A stretch of DNA of 64,000 nt from Planifilum fulgidum (GCF_900113175.1 NZ_FOOK01000008.1:1-64000), one strand, 5' to 3'. Shown: positions 7,299 to 16,756, counted from the stretch's first letter. Notes: generated by a model not told the origin, from the sequence alone. Translations and numbers: made by a program.

Positions 7299-8180
7299 AT
7301 GAAAAAATCGTCCGTTATTCTCGCTTTCATCGGTCCGGCACTGCTCGTATATTGCATATTCGTTCTTTATCCCATCTTTTCCACCTTTTACTACAGCTTG
7401 TTTGAGTGGAGCGGGATTGAAAGCGGTGCCACCTTCGCCGGATTGTCCAATTATCTCAACATCTTGTCGGACAACGTGTTCTGGATGTCGCTGGAAAACA
7501 ATCTGCTGCTGGTCGTCGCATCCCTGTTGACCCAGCTGCCCTTGGGCCTCCTTCTGGCTCTGCTCTTGTTCGCCCCGATCCGGGGTGTGCGCCTCTTCCG
7601 TACGGTCTATTTTCTTCCCTTGCTGATGTCCAGCGTTGCCGTCGGGATTTTGTGGATTTATATTTATGAACCCAACCAGGGGATTCTGAACCGCACTCTG
7701 GATCTCATCGGGCTTTCCTTTTTGAAGAGCAGCTGGCTCGGTAGCGAAGAAACCGCTTTTTGGGCGGTGGTTGCCACGATCTGCTGGCAGTTCACTCCTT
7801 TTTACATGATTCTTTTTCGGGCGGCTCTTGTCGGCATTCCGGAGGAGATCTATGAATCGGCGAGCATTGACGGGGCCGGCGCCTGGCAAAAATTTCGCCA
7901 TATTACTCTTCCGCTTTTGCTTCCCACGATCATCACGTCCTCCATTTTGTCCATCATCGGTTCTCTCAAATATTTTGACTTGATCTTCGTGATGACGGGC
8001 GGGGGGCCCAACAATGCCACCGAACTGATGGCGACCTACATGTACAAGCAAGCCTTTTCCTATTTCAACATGGGTTATGCGAGCACCATCGCCTTTGTCA
8101 TGTTTCTGATCGCCTTCGTCGTGACCGTGATCGTATATTCCCTCGGTTATTTCAAGAGGAAAGGAAATGAAGCCGTATGA
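7299..8180 (+). CDS. Sugar ABC transporter permease, MalF type
   Basis: A 293-residue inner-membrane permease with about six transmembrane segments, the first being VILAFIGPALLVYCIFVLYP. The EAA loop that contacts the ATPase is visible as EEIYESASIDGAGAWQKFRH followed by ITLPLL. It belongs to the binding-protein-dependent family that pairs with the second permease, with which it overlaps by 4 nt. The start at ATG 7299 has GAGGGGCAGG upstream. Confidence 0.9.
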   Translation: MKKSSVILAFIGPALLVYCIFVLYPIFSTFYYSLFEWSGIESGATFAGLSNYLNILSDNVFWMSLENNLLLVVASLLTQLPLGLLLALLLFAPIRGVRLFRTVYFLPLLMSSVAVGILWIYIYEPNQGILNRTLDLIGLSFLKSSWLGSEETAFWAVVATICWQFTPFYMILFRAALVGIPEEIYESASIDGAGAWQKFRHITLPLLLPTIITSSILSIIGSLKYFDLIFVMTGGGPNNATELMATYMYKQAFSYFNMGYASTIAFVMFLIAFVVTVIVYSLGYFKRKGNEAV

Positions 8181-8998
8181 TCAGGGAGTTGAAGAAAGTT
8201 CCGCTGTACGTCCTGGCGATCCTGTTTCTGATCTTTACGGGATTTCCGTACTTGTACATGGTCATGATCTCCTTCAAGAGCCAATCGGATTTTTTTCAAA
8301 ATCCGTTCTCCTTTTGGACATCCTTTACGTTTGAAAACTATGTGCGGGTCTTGCAGATGGAAATCCCGCGATATTTTCTCAACAGCGTCATCGTTTCGGT
8401 CATATCCGTCTTCGGGGTGGTCATCCTGGCGGCCATGGCCAGTTATCCCTTTTCCCGGATGAAGTTTCGGCTGAACCGCCCCCTCTTTTTTCTGTTTTTG
8501 GCGGGGATGATGATTCCCGTCCACACGACCTTGATTCCGCTTTATGTTCTCGTCAGGCAATGGGGCTTGTACGATACCCTGTGGGCTTTGATCGGGCCCT
8601 ATATCGCCTTCAGCCTGCCGGTGTCGATCTTCATCTTGACGCAATTCATGCAGGAAATTCCGAGGGAACTGGAAGATGCCGCGCGGATTGACGGTTGTTC
8701 CCACTTCAGGATGTTTTGGAAGATCCATTTTCCGCTGTCGACACCGGCGATCGCGACGGTCGCCATCTATAACTTCATTCAGATCTGGAACGAGTTCGTG
8801 TTTGTCCTGGTGCTGACCTCCAGTCCGGAAAACAAGACGCTGCCCCTGGGGCTCCGGGATTTCTTCGGGGAGTTTTCCGTCAACGTGCCGGGGATCATGG
8901 CGGCGCTGGTTTTGGGAACGTTGCCCCTGCTGGTCGCCTACTTCATTTCCCAGGAGAAAGTGGTGAAGGGTTTGGCCGCCGGGGCGGTGAAGGGGTGA
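8177..8998 (+). CDS. Sugar ABC transporter permease, MalG type
   Basis: A 273-residue permease with about six membrane segments, starting MIRELKKVPLYVLAILFLIF. The EAA loop is RELEDAARIDGCSHFRMFWK, followed by IHFPLS. It completes the importer begun at 5996. The ATG overlaps the previous stop (ATGA). The operon ends at the GC-rich terminator near 9405-9447. Confidence 0.9.
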   Translation: MIRELKKVPLYVLAILFLIFTGFPYLYMVMISFKSQSDFFQNPFSFWTSFTFENYVRVLQMEIPRYFLNSVIVSVISVFGVVILAAMASYPFSRMKFRLNRPLFFLFLAGMMIPVHTTLIPLYVLVRQWGLYDTLWALIGPYIAFSLPVSIFILTQFMQEIPRELEDAARIDGCSHFRMFWKIHFPLSTPAIATVAIYNFIQIWNEFVFVLVLTSSPENKTLPLGLRDFFGEFSVNVPGIMAALVLGTLPLLVAYFISQEKVVKGLAAGAVKG

Positions 8999-9404
8999 TT
9001 TGAAGAGGAACTGTCTGCGAACGAAAGGGAGGTGGATTGCAGTCCGCCGTTCGGGATGTTTTTCACCGGTTGAAGGCGGGCCTGGCGCCTCCGGGACCCG
9101 ATGGGGGAAAAGGCGGAAGGAAAGAGGAAAACGGCGCGACGCTTCGGCGCTGTCTCGGGGAGACAAGAGGGAAATCCCCTTCCGGCAGGGGCCGGGGACG
9201 GGTCAGCCCGGACCGGCCGGATTCGCCGACCGGAGAGGAGGCGTTACAGGGCGGCGGAAGCGGGGCGCCTTTCTCTTTCATCCGTCGGCGGTCCCAAGAT
9301 TCGGCCGGCTGCTTTCGGAGCTACCCGGAACTTGAAGGATCGAAGGCGCCGGACCGGTTTTTTCCGCAGGGATGGCGGCAATTGGTGCCCCCCGGGGCGG
9401 GGTT
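8999..9404. other. Gene-free stretch after the importer
   Basis: This GC-rich stretch between the MalG-type permease and the convergent ROK gene shows no recognisable protein in any frame. The open frames are arginine/glycine-rich composition artefacts without ribosome-binding sites. Confidence 0.55.
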
Positions 9405-9447
9405 CGGGCACCTGCCCGGACCTTCGGCAAAGCGCCGGGGGTTTTTT
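9405..9447 (+). terminator. Probable terminator of the importer operon
   Basis: Several overlapping GC-rich stems precede a T6 run at 9442-9447: CGGGCA 9405-9410 with TGCCCG 9413-9418, and alternatively CCCGG 9415-9419 with CCGGG 9435-9439, or CGGC 9425-9428 with GCCG 9434-9437. The T-run orientation fits transcription from the importer, ending 13 bp before the convergent ROK gene stop. Confidence 0.55.
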
Positions 9448-9459
9448 CTTTTGGCGCAT

Positions 9460-10647
9460 TTATTCGATGGTCACCTTTGATTCGGAAAAAAAGTTTGTGA
9501 TCGCCAAAGAGGAGGCTCCCAGGGCGCTCGAATAGGTGCCCAGGCTGGAGAATTCGACCCGCAGTTTTTCCCGGTGATAGGGCATGAGCCGATTGCTCAG
9601 GACTTTTTTGACCGGATTTACGATCCACTGTTGGGCTTTGCTCAGCCGGTTGCCGATGACCACCAGTTCGGGATTGAAACTGAGGGCGATGTTCATGATT
9701 CCGATTCCCAGGTATTCACCGATCTGGTTGAACAGATTGATCACCTCGGTGTGCCCTCCATCGGCAAGGTGGACCAGGAATTCCAGATCGATATCCCGGT
9801 CGTCTTTTCCGCGGAACATCGGCAGGGATTTCGCCTGGGAAAGCAGGGCGTGTTCCGATGCGTAAAGCTCCCAACAGCCTTTGTTTCCGCACCGGCACCG
9901 TTTTCCGTTCACTTCAATCGTGGTGTGTCCGATCTCCCCGGAAAACCCGGAGATCCCCTTGTACAGCTCTCCGTTCAACACGATTCCCGTTCCGATGCCG
10001 ATTCCGACGCTGACGTAGACGAGGTTGGAGGATTCCCGTCCGGCTCCGTACAGTTTTTCTCCCAGGGCCCCCGTGTTGGCTTCGTTGTCGATCCAAACGG
10101 GCACCTGGAACTCGCTGTTGATCACCCCTTTGAGGTCGACATTTTTCCATCCCAGGTTGGGAGCGAACAGGATGGTTCCGTCGTTTCCGACAATGCCGGG
10201 GATGCCGATGCCGATCCCGATGATGCCGTAGGTGCTGGAAGGGGCCTGGTCGAAGACCGTCCGAAGGTCTTTTTTCAGAAGGGAGAGGATCTCGTCGTAG
10301 GACAAATCCTGGTAAAGGGTCATTCGTTCGAGGACGATGTTTCCCTGCAGGTCGGTCAGCACCGTCAGCAGGTAGTTGACGCCCAAGTCGACGCCGATGG
10401 CGTACCCGGCCGCCTTGTTGAACATGAGCATGACGGGACGTCTCCCGCCGCTGGAACGTCCGGGACCGATTTCGTACACCAGGTTGTCTTTCATCAGGTC
10501 GTTCACGATGGTGGAGACCGTTCCCTTGGTCAATCCGGTCAATTCGGCGATCTGGGCCCGGGAGATGGGGCAATGGTCCCGGATCATTTCGAGAACGATC
10601 GATTGATTGATTTTCTTGATCAGACTTTGATCCCCAGTGACTGGCAT
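9460..10647 (-). CDS. xylR: ROK-family transcriptional repressor (XylR-like)
   Basis: A 395-residue ROK repressor. An N-terminal winged-helix domain (NQSIVLEMIRDHCPISRAQI, GLTKGTVSTIVNDL) precedes a sugar-kinase-like sensing domain with IGVDLGVNY, GIGIPGIVG and the ROK zinc motif CRCGNKGCWE. The start is taken as the ATG at 10647, with AAGGAAAGTGAGG 7 nt upstream; a TTG at 10653 is an alternative. It is transcribed away from xylF. A -10 TATAAT is seen at 10685-10680 on the minus strand. Its position and the shared half-sites suggest it represses xylFGH and the importer at 5996 and is released by xylose or a related sugar. The sugar is inference. Confidence 0.87.
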   Translation of the reverse strand: MPVTGDQSLIKKINQSIVLEMIRDHCPISRAQIAELTGLTKGTVSTIVNDLMKDNLVYEIGPGRSSGGRRPVMLMFNKAAGYAIGVDLGVNYLLTVLTDLQGNIVLERMTLYQDLSYDEILSLLKKDLRTVFDQAPSSTYGIIGIGIGIPGIVGNDGTILFAPNLGWKNVDLKGVINSEFQVPVWIDNEANTGALGEKLYGAGRESSNLVYVSVGIGIGTGIVLNGELYKGISGFSGEIGHTTIEVNGKRCRCGNKGCWELYASEHALLSQAKSLPMFRGKDDRDIDLEFLVHLADGGHTEVINLFNQIGEYLGIGIMNIALSFNPELVVIGNRLSKAQQWIVNPVKKVLSNRLMPYHREKLRVEFSSLGTYSSALGASSLAITNFFSESKVTIE

Positions 10648-10740
10648 GGACAAGCCTCACTTTCCTTGATCATTCAACCATTATACTTTACAGTATCCAA
10701 TAAATTGACGAAAAAAGCAAATCAGGCGAAAGAAAAAGGG

Positions 10741-10792
10741 TTAATTAGTTAAGTCGATGGACAAAGTTAGTCGGGTTGTGATAAGATGAAAA
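10741..10792 (+). promoter_or_regulatory. xylF promoter with ROK-type operator
   Basis: ATTAGTTAA at 10744-10752 and ACAAAGTT at 10761-10768 are separated by 8 bp. The same two words lie fused at 5765-5781 upstream of the other importer. A possible promoter overlaps them: TGGACA (10758-10763), 18 bp, TAAGAT (10782-10787). The layout fits repression by the divergent ROK protein. Confidence 0.55.
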
Positions 10793-10835
10793 GAGACTGA
10801 TGTTTCAGTAAAATGCGAATTGGGGGTGGGTCGGG

Positions 10836-11900
10836 ATGAGCGGGCGGCTGCCCCGCGCACGGGCGTTGTTTGCCGTTTTCGCGGTCCTTCTTCTTCTTGC
10901 GGCGTGCGGTCAGGATGTGGGCTCCGACGCCGGGGACGACAAAATCACCATCGGCCTGTCGATAGACGATCTGCGGCTGGAAAGGTGGCAGAAGGACCGG
11001 GACTTTTTCATCGAGAAGGCCGAAGAGCTGGGAGCGGAAGTGATCGTGCAGTCCGCCAACGGGGATGATTCCAAACAGCTGGCCCAAATCGAAAGCATGT
11101 TGTCGAAGGATCTGGACGTGCTCGTGATCATTCCGCACAGTTCCGACGCGATGGCTTCCGCGGTCAATCTGGCCAAACAGGAGCAGGTGCCGGTGATCGC
11201 CTATGATCGTATGATCAACAATTCCGACGTGGACCTGTACATCTCCTACGACAATGTTCGGGTGGGCGAGCTGCAGGCGCAATATCTGGTGGAGAAGGTC
11301 CCGAAGGGAAATTACTTCCTGCTCGGGGGATCGCCCACCGACAACAACGCCAAGCTGTTCCGGGAAGGGCAGATGAAGGTGCTCAAGCCCCTGGTGGACA
11401 AGGGAGACATACGGATCGTCGGCGACCAGTGGGCCAAGGACTGGCAGGCGGATGAAGCCCTCAAAATCATTGAAAACGCCCTGACGGCCAACAAAAACCG
11501 GATCGACGCCGTGGTCGCCTCCAACGACAGCACCGCGGGGGGAGCCGTGGAGGCGCTGGCGGCTCAAAATCTGGCGGGGAAAGTGGCCATCTCCGGTCAG
11601 GACGCCGACCTGGCGGCCTGTCAGAGGATCGTGGAAGGAACCCAGACGATGACGGTTTACAAACCGATCCGGGAGCTGGCCCATCAGGCGGCCGAGGCGG
11701 CGGTTCGGCTGGCCAAGAAGGAAAAAATCGACACCACCGATGCGGTCAACAACGGCAAAAAGGACGTTCCCGCCCTCCTGCTCGATCCCATCGCGGTGGA
11801 CCGGAAGAACATGATGGAGACGGTGATCAAAGACGGGTTTCATTCCTTCGACGATGTTTACAAAAACGTGCCGGAGGATGAACGGCCGAAGCGAAAATGA
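10836..11900 (+). CDS. xylF: D-xylose ABC transporter substrate-binding lipoprotein XylF
   Basis: A 354-residue periplasmic-binding-fold lipoprotein with lipobox LAAC (Cys24). The mature part begins ITIGLSIDDLRLERWQKDRD, the pattern of xylose-binding proteins. Later landmarks are VIIPHSSDAMASAV, VIAYDRMINNSDVDLYISYD, VVASNDSTAGGAV and ISGQDAD. It delivers D-xylose to XylGH. It is the first gene of xylFGH, 189 bp from the divergent ROK repressor, whose promoter region holds the operator words. It starts at ATG 10836 after GGGGGTGGG. Confidence 0.92.
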   Translation: MSGRLPRARALFAVFAVLLLLAACGQDVGSDAGDDKITIGLSIDDLRLERWQKDRDFFIEKAEELGAEVIVQSANGDDSKQLAQIESMLSKDLDVLVIIPHSSDAMASAVNLAKQEQVPVIAYDRMINNSDVDLYISYDNVRVGELQAQYLVEKVPKGNYFLLGGSPTDNNAKLFREGQMKVLKPLVDKGDIRIVGDQWAKDWQADEALKIIENALTANKNRIDAVVASNDSTAGGAVEALAAQNLAGKVAISGQDADLAACQRIVEGTQTMTVYKPIRELAHQAAEAAVRLAKKEKIDTTDAVNNGKKDVPALLLDPIAVDRKNMMETVIKDGFHSFDDVYKNVPEDERPKRK

Positions 11901-11930
11901 AAAAAGTCGGCCTTCGATGGGGGGGATTCC

Positions 11931-13451
11931 GTGCACGCCCTGGAAATGGAAGGGATCACCAAGGAATTTCCCGGCACCCGCGCCCTGGACGGCGTTTCCT
12001 TCGCGGTGCGGAAGGGGACGATTCACGCGCTTCTCGGCGAAAACGGAGCCGGAAAATCCACCTTGATGAAGATTTTGAGCGGCGTGTATCCTGCAGGAAG
12101 CTATGAGGGGCGGATCCGGATCAACGGGGAGGAAAAGCGTTTCCGGAACCCCCGGGATGCGGAAGCGGCCGGAATCGCCGTCATTCATCAGGAACTTTCC
12201 CTGGTGGGGGAGATGACCGTTTCGGAAAACATTTTTTTGGGAGACGAACCCCGGAGATGGGGGGTGATCGACCGGGAAGAGATGCACGTTCAGGCGAAAA
12301 AGTGGCTGGATTTCCTCGGATTGGATCTGGACCCGGAGGCGAAGGTGGGCAGTCTGGGAATCGGGCAACAGCAATTGGTCGAGATCGCCAAAGCACTCTC
12401 CAAAAAGAGCGACATCCTCATCCTGGACGAGCCCACCTCCGCGTTGGCGGATGAGGAGGTACGGCGACTGACGGGGATTTTGAAGGACCTGAGCGGGAAG
12501 GGGGTCACCTGCGTTTATATTTCCCACAAGCTGAACGAAGTGATGGATTTGGCGGATGCGGTCACGGTTCTCCGCGACGGAAAAGTGGCGGGCACCTCTT
12601 TGATCGGCGAATGGACCGAAGACAAGATCATCTCCATGATGGTCGGCAGAAAGCTTGGCGCGCTGTATCCCGGGCGGAAGAGGGGGGCGGGGGAAACGGT
12701 CCTCGAAGTGAGGAACTATTCGGTGTATCACCCGGCGCGCAGAGGAAAAAAGGTGGTTCATGACGTGTCCTTTTCCCTGCGAAAAGGGGAGGTGCTCGGG
12801 TTTGCCGGGCTTGTCGGCGCGGGAAGGACCGAGCTGTTTGCCGGCATTTTCGGCGCGCATGAGGGTAGGACGGAAGGGACGGTCCTTCTCGAGGGGCGGG
12901 AGATCACTCTGCGCCATCCGGGGGAAGCGATCCGCCGCGGCATCGTCTATCTTCCCGAAGACCGCAAACGGTACGGACTGTTTCTCGGAATGGACATCAA
13001 GAAAAATCTCACCATGGCCTCCCTGGACCGGCTGGTGAAATGGGGAATCGTCGACGAGGAGCGGGAGCTCAGGGAGGCGGAGGAGCAGGCGGCCCGCATG
13101 CGGGTCAAGATGGCCGACATCGAGATGAGAATCAGGGGATTAAGCGGCGGAAACCAGCAGAAGGTCCTCCTTGGCAAATCCCTGATGACCCGTCCGAAGG
13201 TGCTGATCCTGGACGAGCCGACCCGGGGGGTGGATATCGGCGCCAAGGCGGACATCTATCAGATCATTGGCGAGCTGAGCCGGGAAGGCGTTGCAGTGGT
13301 GCTGATCTCCTCCGATTTGCCGGAGGTGATCGGGATGTCGGACCGCATTCTGGTGATGGCCGGAGGAAGGTTGGTGGGGGAATTTGAGCAGGGAGAAGCG
13401 ACAGAGGAGAAAATCATGGCTTGTGTGACGGGAGGGGGCGCCTTTGCGTAA
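11931..13451 (+). CDS. xylG: D-xylose ABC transporter ATP-binding protein XylG
   Basis: A 506-residue double ATPase of the ribose/xylose importer class. The first nucleotide-binding domain has Walker A GENGAGKST, signature LGIGQQQ and Walker B ILILDEPTSAL. The second has Walker A-like GLVGAGRTE (degenerate, usual in this class), signature LSGGNQQ and Walker B VLILDEPTRGVD. It starts at GTG 11931 with GGGGGGAT upstream and overlaps xylH by 8 nt. Confidence 0.93.
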   Translation: MHALEMEGITKEFPGTRALDGVSFAVRKGTIHALLGENGAGKSTLMKILSGVYPAGSYEGRIRINGEEKRFRNPRDAEAAGIAVIHQELSLVGEMTVSENIFLGDEPRRWGVIDREEMHVQAKKWLDFLGLDLDPEAKVGSLGIGQQQLVEIAKALSKKSDILILDEPTSALADEEVRRLTGILKDLSGKGVTCVYISHKLNEVMDLADAVTVLRDGKVAGTSLIGEWTEDKIISMMVGRKLGALYPGRKRGAGETVLEVRNYSVYHPARRGKKVVHDVSFSLRKGEVLGFAGLVGAGRTELFAGIFGAHEGRTEGTVLLEGREITLRHPGEAIRRGIVYLPEDRKRYGLFLGMDIKKNLTMASLDRLVKWGIVDEERELREAEEQAARMRVKMADIEMRIRGLSGGNQQKVLLGKSLMTRPKVLILDEPTRGVDIGAKADIYQIIGELSREGVAVVLISSDLPEVIGMSDRILVMAGGRLVGEFEQGEATEEKIMACVTGGGAFA

Positions 13452-14580
13452 AGCGCTGACCTTCGACCTTCGCGCATACGGTTTGATCATCGCCCTGGCA
13501 TTCATTGCCCTCTTGTTCACCGTTTTGACCGACGGCGATTTTCTGTCGTCACGCAATCTGTCCAACCTGTTTCGCCAGATGTCCGTGATCTCGATTCTCG
13601 CGATCGGAATGACGCTGGTGATCATCACCGGGCACATCGATCTTTCCGTCGGCTCCCTCGTCGGATTGGCCGGAGGGATGGCCGCCATCCTTCAAGTGTG
13701 GTACGGGTGGGACACGGTGAGTGTCCTCCTGTTGACGCTCCTCGCCGGGCTTCTTCTGGGGGCCTGGCAGGGATGGTGGGTGGCATACCGGGGGGTTCCC
13801 TCCTTTATCGTCACCCTGGGAGGCATGCTCATCTTTCGGGGAATTCTCATCGGGATCAGCAAAGGGGAGACCGTCGCTCCTTTGAAGGAGAGTTTTCAGC
13901 GCATCGGCCAGAGCTACCTTTCCTATGCCGCCGGATACATACTAGCCGGAATCGCCGTTTTCCTCCTTTTTTTCCTGACCGCCCTCAAGCGAAAGAAGCG
14001 GCGCAAATGGGGACTGAAGCTGGAACATCCGGTCGTCTCCTACGGAAAAATGGCGGGTTATTCCGTCCTGATCCTGGCCTTTGTCTACATGATGAACCGC
14101 TATTTGGGAATCCCCGTGCCCATCCTGTTCGTTTTGTTCCTCCTCCTGATCTTCGGTTTCGTCCTGAACCGAACCCGTTTCGGCCGGTATCTGTACGCCA
14201 TCGGCGGAAACAGCGAGGCGGCCAGGTATTCCGGCATCAACGTCAAAAGGCACATTTTTGCCGTCTTTGTCATCATGGGGCTGCTTTCATCGCTGGCAGG
14301 CCTGATCTTGACGGCCCGCCTCAACGCGGCGACGGTGGGGGCAGGTCAGATGTTCGAGCTGGATGCCATCGCCGCCTGTGTGATCGGGGGAACCAGCCTC
14401 AAGGGAGGAACCGGCAGCGTGACCGGCTCCATCATCGGGGCGCTGGTCATGGTCAGCCTGGATAATGGCATGAGCATGCTCGATATTGATCCTTTTTGGC
14501 AGTACATCGTCAAGGGTTTCATTTTGATCCTGGCCGTCTGGTGGGATCTTTCGTCGGATGCGGGAAGAGAGAGGTCGTGA
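13444..14580 (+). CDS. xylH: D-xylose ABC transporter permease XylH
   Basis: A 378-residue permease of the ribose/xylose type with about ten membrane segments. Recognisable stretches are SILAIGMTLVIITGHIDLSV, VPSFIVTLGGMLIFRG, YAIGGNSEAARYSGINVKR and GAGQMFELDAIAACVIGGTS. It starts at TTG 13444 inside the end of xylG. It forms the membrane pore for xylose uptake together with XylFG. No xylA or xylB follows; catabolic genes for glucuronate do. Confidence 0.92.
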   Translation: MRKALTFDLRAYGLIIALAFIALLFTVLTDGDFLSSRNLSNLFRQMSVISILAIGMTLVIITGHIDLSVGSLVGLAGGMAAILQVWYGWDTVSVLLLTLLAGLLLGAWQGWWVAYRGVPSFIVTLGGMLIFRGILIGISKGETVAPLKESFQRIGQSYLSYAAGYILAGIAVFLLFFLTALKRKKRRKWGLKLEHPVVSYGKMAGYSVLILAFVYMMNRYLGIPVPILFVLFLLLIFGFVLNRTRFGRYLYAIGGNSEAARYSGINVKRHIFAVFVIMGLLSSLAGLILTARLNAATVGAGQMFELDAIAACVIGGTSLKGGTGSVTGSIIGALVMVSLDNGMSMLDIDPFWQYIVKGFILILAVWWDLSSDAGRERS

Positions 14581-14905
14581 GCGGCTCGTGCCGGGACTGC
14601 ATGCGGCACGTCCGGTCCCGGAAGAAAGTGAAGGGGGCTGTCGGGCTTGGAAAAGTCCGGTCCTCCGAAAAGGACCCGTGAAGCGGGAGGGAGCCGGGCC
14701 GGGGTTGGATTCCGGAATTCTCGATCCCTGATGGATGATGAGGCCGGCCGGGAGAAAATGGCCGCGAAAATCTTGTGTGGTTGGGCTGGATCGGCTGACG
14801 ACGGGGCCGACGCGGGGAGCGTTTGCGCCCGCTCCGCCCGCGAAGTGCCGGCGGGCGCAGCCGATCCTTTCCTTCCGGAAGCTTCTGATGACGGGAGGGA
14901 AGCCA
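14581..14905. other. Gene-free stretch before uronate isomerase
   Basis: No convincing gene is seen. A GC-rich 8-bp inverted repeat, GCGCCCGC at 14825-14832 and GCGGGCGC at 14851-14858, lies 48 bp before the next start and would form a hairpin in the leader. No clear promoter is visible, so the next gene may be read from the xyl promoter. Confidence 0.5.
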
Positions 14906-16180
14906 TTGTCGGGAGCCATTACCGATAAGGAACGTCTGAGGCGGGTCGTGTTCGGGGCCGTTTATAAAACCCCCGTGACGGACATGCACACTCATCTGTA
15001 TGCCCCCGCCTTCGAAGGTCTGGGGTTGTGGGGCGTGGATCACCTGCTTACGTACCATTATTTGATCGCGGAAACGATGAGGCAGACGCCCCTTTCCCAT
15101 GAGGAGTTCCAGTCCCTTGACCGGAGGGCGATGGCGGAGCATGTCTGGAAGACGCTTTTTGTCGATCACTCCCCGTACAGCGAAGCGTGCCGGGGGGTGC
15201 TGACCACCCTGGGGCGGCTGGGGCTGGATGTGTCCTCCCGCGATCTTTCCGCGTACCGCAAATGGTACGATGGCCTCACGTACCGGCGGTTTGTGGATCT
15301 TGTGTTTTCCGCCGCCGGGGTCAAAACCGTCGTGATGACCAACGACCCCTTCGATCCCAGGGAACGGGAGCTGTGGCTGAAAAAGGGGGACGCGCTTACA
15401 AGGGACCCGCGCTTTCGCCCTTCCCTGCGCATCGATCCCCTGCTTTTCGATTGGGGGAACCAATACCGGGTGTTGCGGGAGCTGGGATACGACGTGGGGC
15501 CGGTGTTCTCCGCGGATGATCACCGGACCGTGGAGGAGACCCGCCGGTTTCTGATCGACTGGGGGCGAAGGATGGATGCCCTCTATCTGGGGGCTTCCTT
15601 TCCCCCGGATTTCGACTATCCGTCGGATTCCCCCGCATCCCAGCTGCTGGATCACTGCGTCCTGGAGGCCTGTGGCCGTCTGAACGTTCCCTTTGCGATG
15701 ATGGTCGGGGTGAGAAGGAGAGTCAATCCGTCCCTCGGCCTCGCCGGCGACATGGTGGGCCGGGCGAGGGTGGAGGCGGTGGAGCGGATCTGCGCCCGGC
15801 ATCCGGCGAGGCGCTTTTTCGTAACCATGCTGTCCCGGGAAAATCAGCACGAGCTGGCCGTGCTCGCCAGGAAGTTTCGCAATCTGATGGTGTTCGGGTG
15901 CTGGTGGTTTTTGAACAATCCCTCCCTGGTGGAGGAGATCACGGAAATGCGGTGTGAATTGCTGGGGACCGCCTTCATTCCCCAGCATTCGGATGCGAGG
16001 GTGTTGGATCAGCTGATCTACAAGTGGGATCACTCCCGCCGGGTGATCGCCCGGGTGCTCTGCAGGAAGTACGAGGACCTTTTCGACACCGGCTGGCGGA
16101 TGGAGCCCCGCGAGATTGAACGGGACGTGAGCGATTTGCTGGATCGAAACTTTTGGAAGTTTGTGAAGGGAAGCATCTAG
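14906..16180 (+). CDS. uxaC: Uronate (glucuronate) isomerase
   Basis: A 424-residue amidohydrolase-fold enzyme resembling uronate isomerase, which converts D-glucuronate to D-fructuronate. Seen: the metal-binding HTH in VTDMHTHLYAPAF near the N terminus, VVMTNDPFDPRER, SLRIDPLLFDWGN, ENQHELAVLARKF, FGCWWFLNNPSLVEEITE and the C-terminal SDARVLDQLIYKWDHSRRVI. It is somewhat shorter than E. coli UxaC (about 470). The start is taken as TTG 14906, preceded by GGGAGGGA at 5 nt spacing; an in-frame ATG at 14888 has no ribosome-binding site. It stands directly before alpha-glucuronidase and the mannonate genes, which supports glucuronate as substrate. Confidence 0.82.
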   Translation: MSGAITDKERLRRVVFGAVYKTPVTDMHTHLYAPAFEGLGLWGVDHLLTYHYLIAETMRQTPLSHEEFQSLDRRAMAEHVWKTLFVDHSPYSEACRGVLTTLGRLGLDVSSRDLSAYRKWYDGLTYRRFVDLVFSAAGVKTVVMTNDPFDPRERELWLKKGDALTRDPRFRPSLRIDPLLFDWGNQYRVLRELGYDVGPVFSADDHRTVEETRRFLIDWGRRMDALYLGASFPPDFDYPSDSPASQLLDHCVLEACGRLNVPFAMMVGVRRRVNPSLGLAGDMVGRARVEAVERICARHPARRFFVTMLSRENQHELAVLARKFRNLMVFGCWWFLNNPSLVEEITEMRCELLGTAFIPQHSDARVLDQLIYKWDHSRRVIARVLCRKYEDLFDTGWRMEPREIERDVSDLLDRNFWKFVKGSI

Positions 16181-16756
16181 CCGAACCATCCGTTTTCAAC
16201 GCCATCGCTCCCCCGCCGGCGCCTTCGTCTGCTTTTACGGCCCGGAAACGGCTGAACGCTTCCGGGATTTCGGGATGACCGATCTTTCCCGGGAAGCGGG
16301 GAAACCGGCGGAGAGATGGGCCGTTCCATCGCCGCAAGTGTGGGGAGAGACTGATCTTCCGGCGATTATCGGAGGAAAACTGCGCAAAGCCCATCCCGGC
16401 CATTGGGAAGACTGACGTTTTTCCGCTTCACGCCGAAAGGCCATTCCGAGGAGCGCTTCGGTCATTGCGTGCAGGCCCTGAAACAACATCTGAAAGCTGT
16501 GCTGGTGAAGGGACATCTCTTTGAGGGCGGGATGGAGAACATCCTCCACCGGCGGGTTCAAGGCAACCTCCGCCTTTGTCAGTTTAACCCCCGCAAAGGC
16601 CGGGGGCGAGGGGGAAAGGCGGGTGCGGCTGCGGACCGGGCCCGTGCGGCCCGGCCCACCCGCCCCTGTCCTTATAAAGAGGGCGGTCAAATTTAAGGGG
16701 CGTCGCCAACATCCTGTGGCTGGAAGAGGCGGCCCATGAGGCGAAGGGGGGATTTG
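16181..16756. other. Gene-free stretch with a GC-rich nested hairpin before aguA
   Basis: No recognised protein in 576 bp. One plus-strand frame stays open from about 16182 to 16415 (it contains AVPSPQVWGETDLPAIIGG) but has no start signal and no family I recognise; it may be a gene remnant. At 16618-16664 a nested GC-rich structure is seen: outer stem GGCGGGTG/CACCCGCC (16618-16625 with 16657-16664) and inner stem CCGGGCC/GGCCCGG (16636-16642 with 16648-16654). No T-run follows, so it is not a classical terminator. Confidence 0.5.

Noticed and set aside
9574-10752. 392-codon plus-strand frame opposite the ROK gene
   Set aside because: It mirrors the ROK repressor, which has all its motifs on the minus strand; the plus-strand product is Asp/Val-rich and unlike any protein.
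14519-16189. 556-codon minus-strand frame opposite uronate isomerase
   Set aside because: Proline/histidine-rich shadow of a recognisable enzyme; no ribosome-binding site.
16182-16415. Possible small gene containing ETDLPAIIGG
   Set aside because: Open frame without a start codon and ribosome-binding site or recognised family; kept only as a possible remnant.
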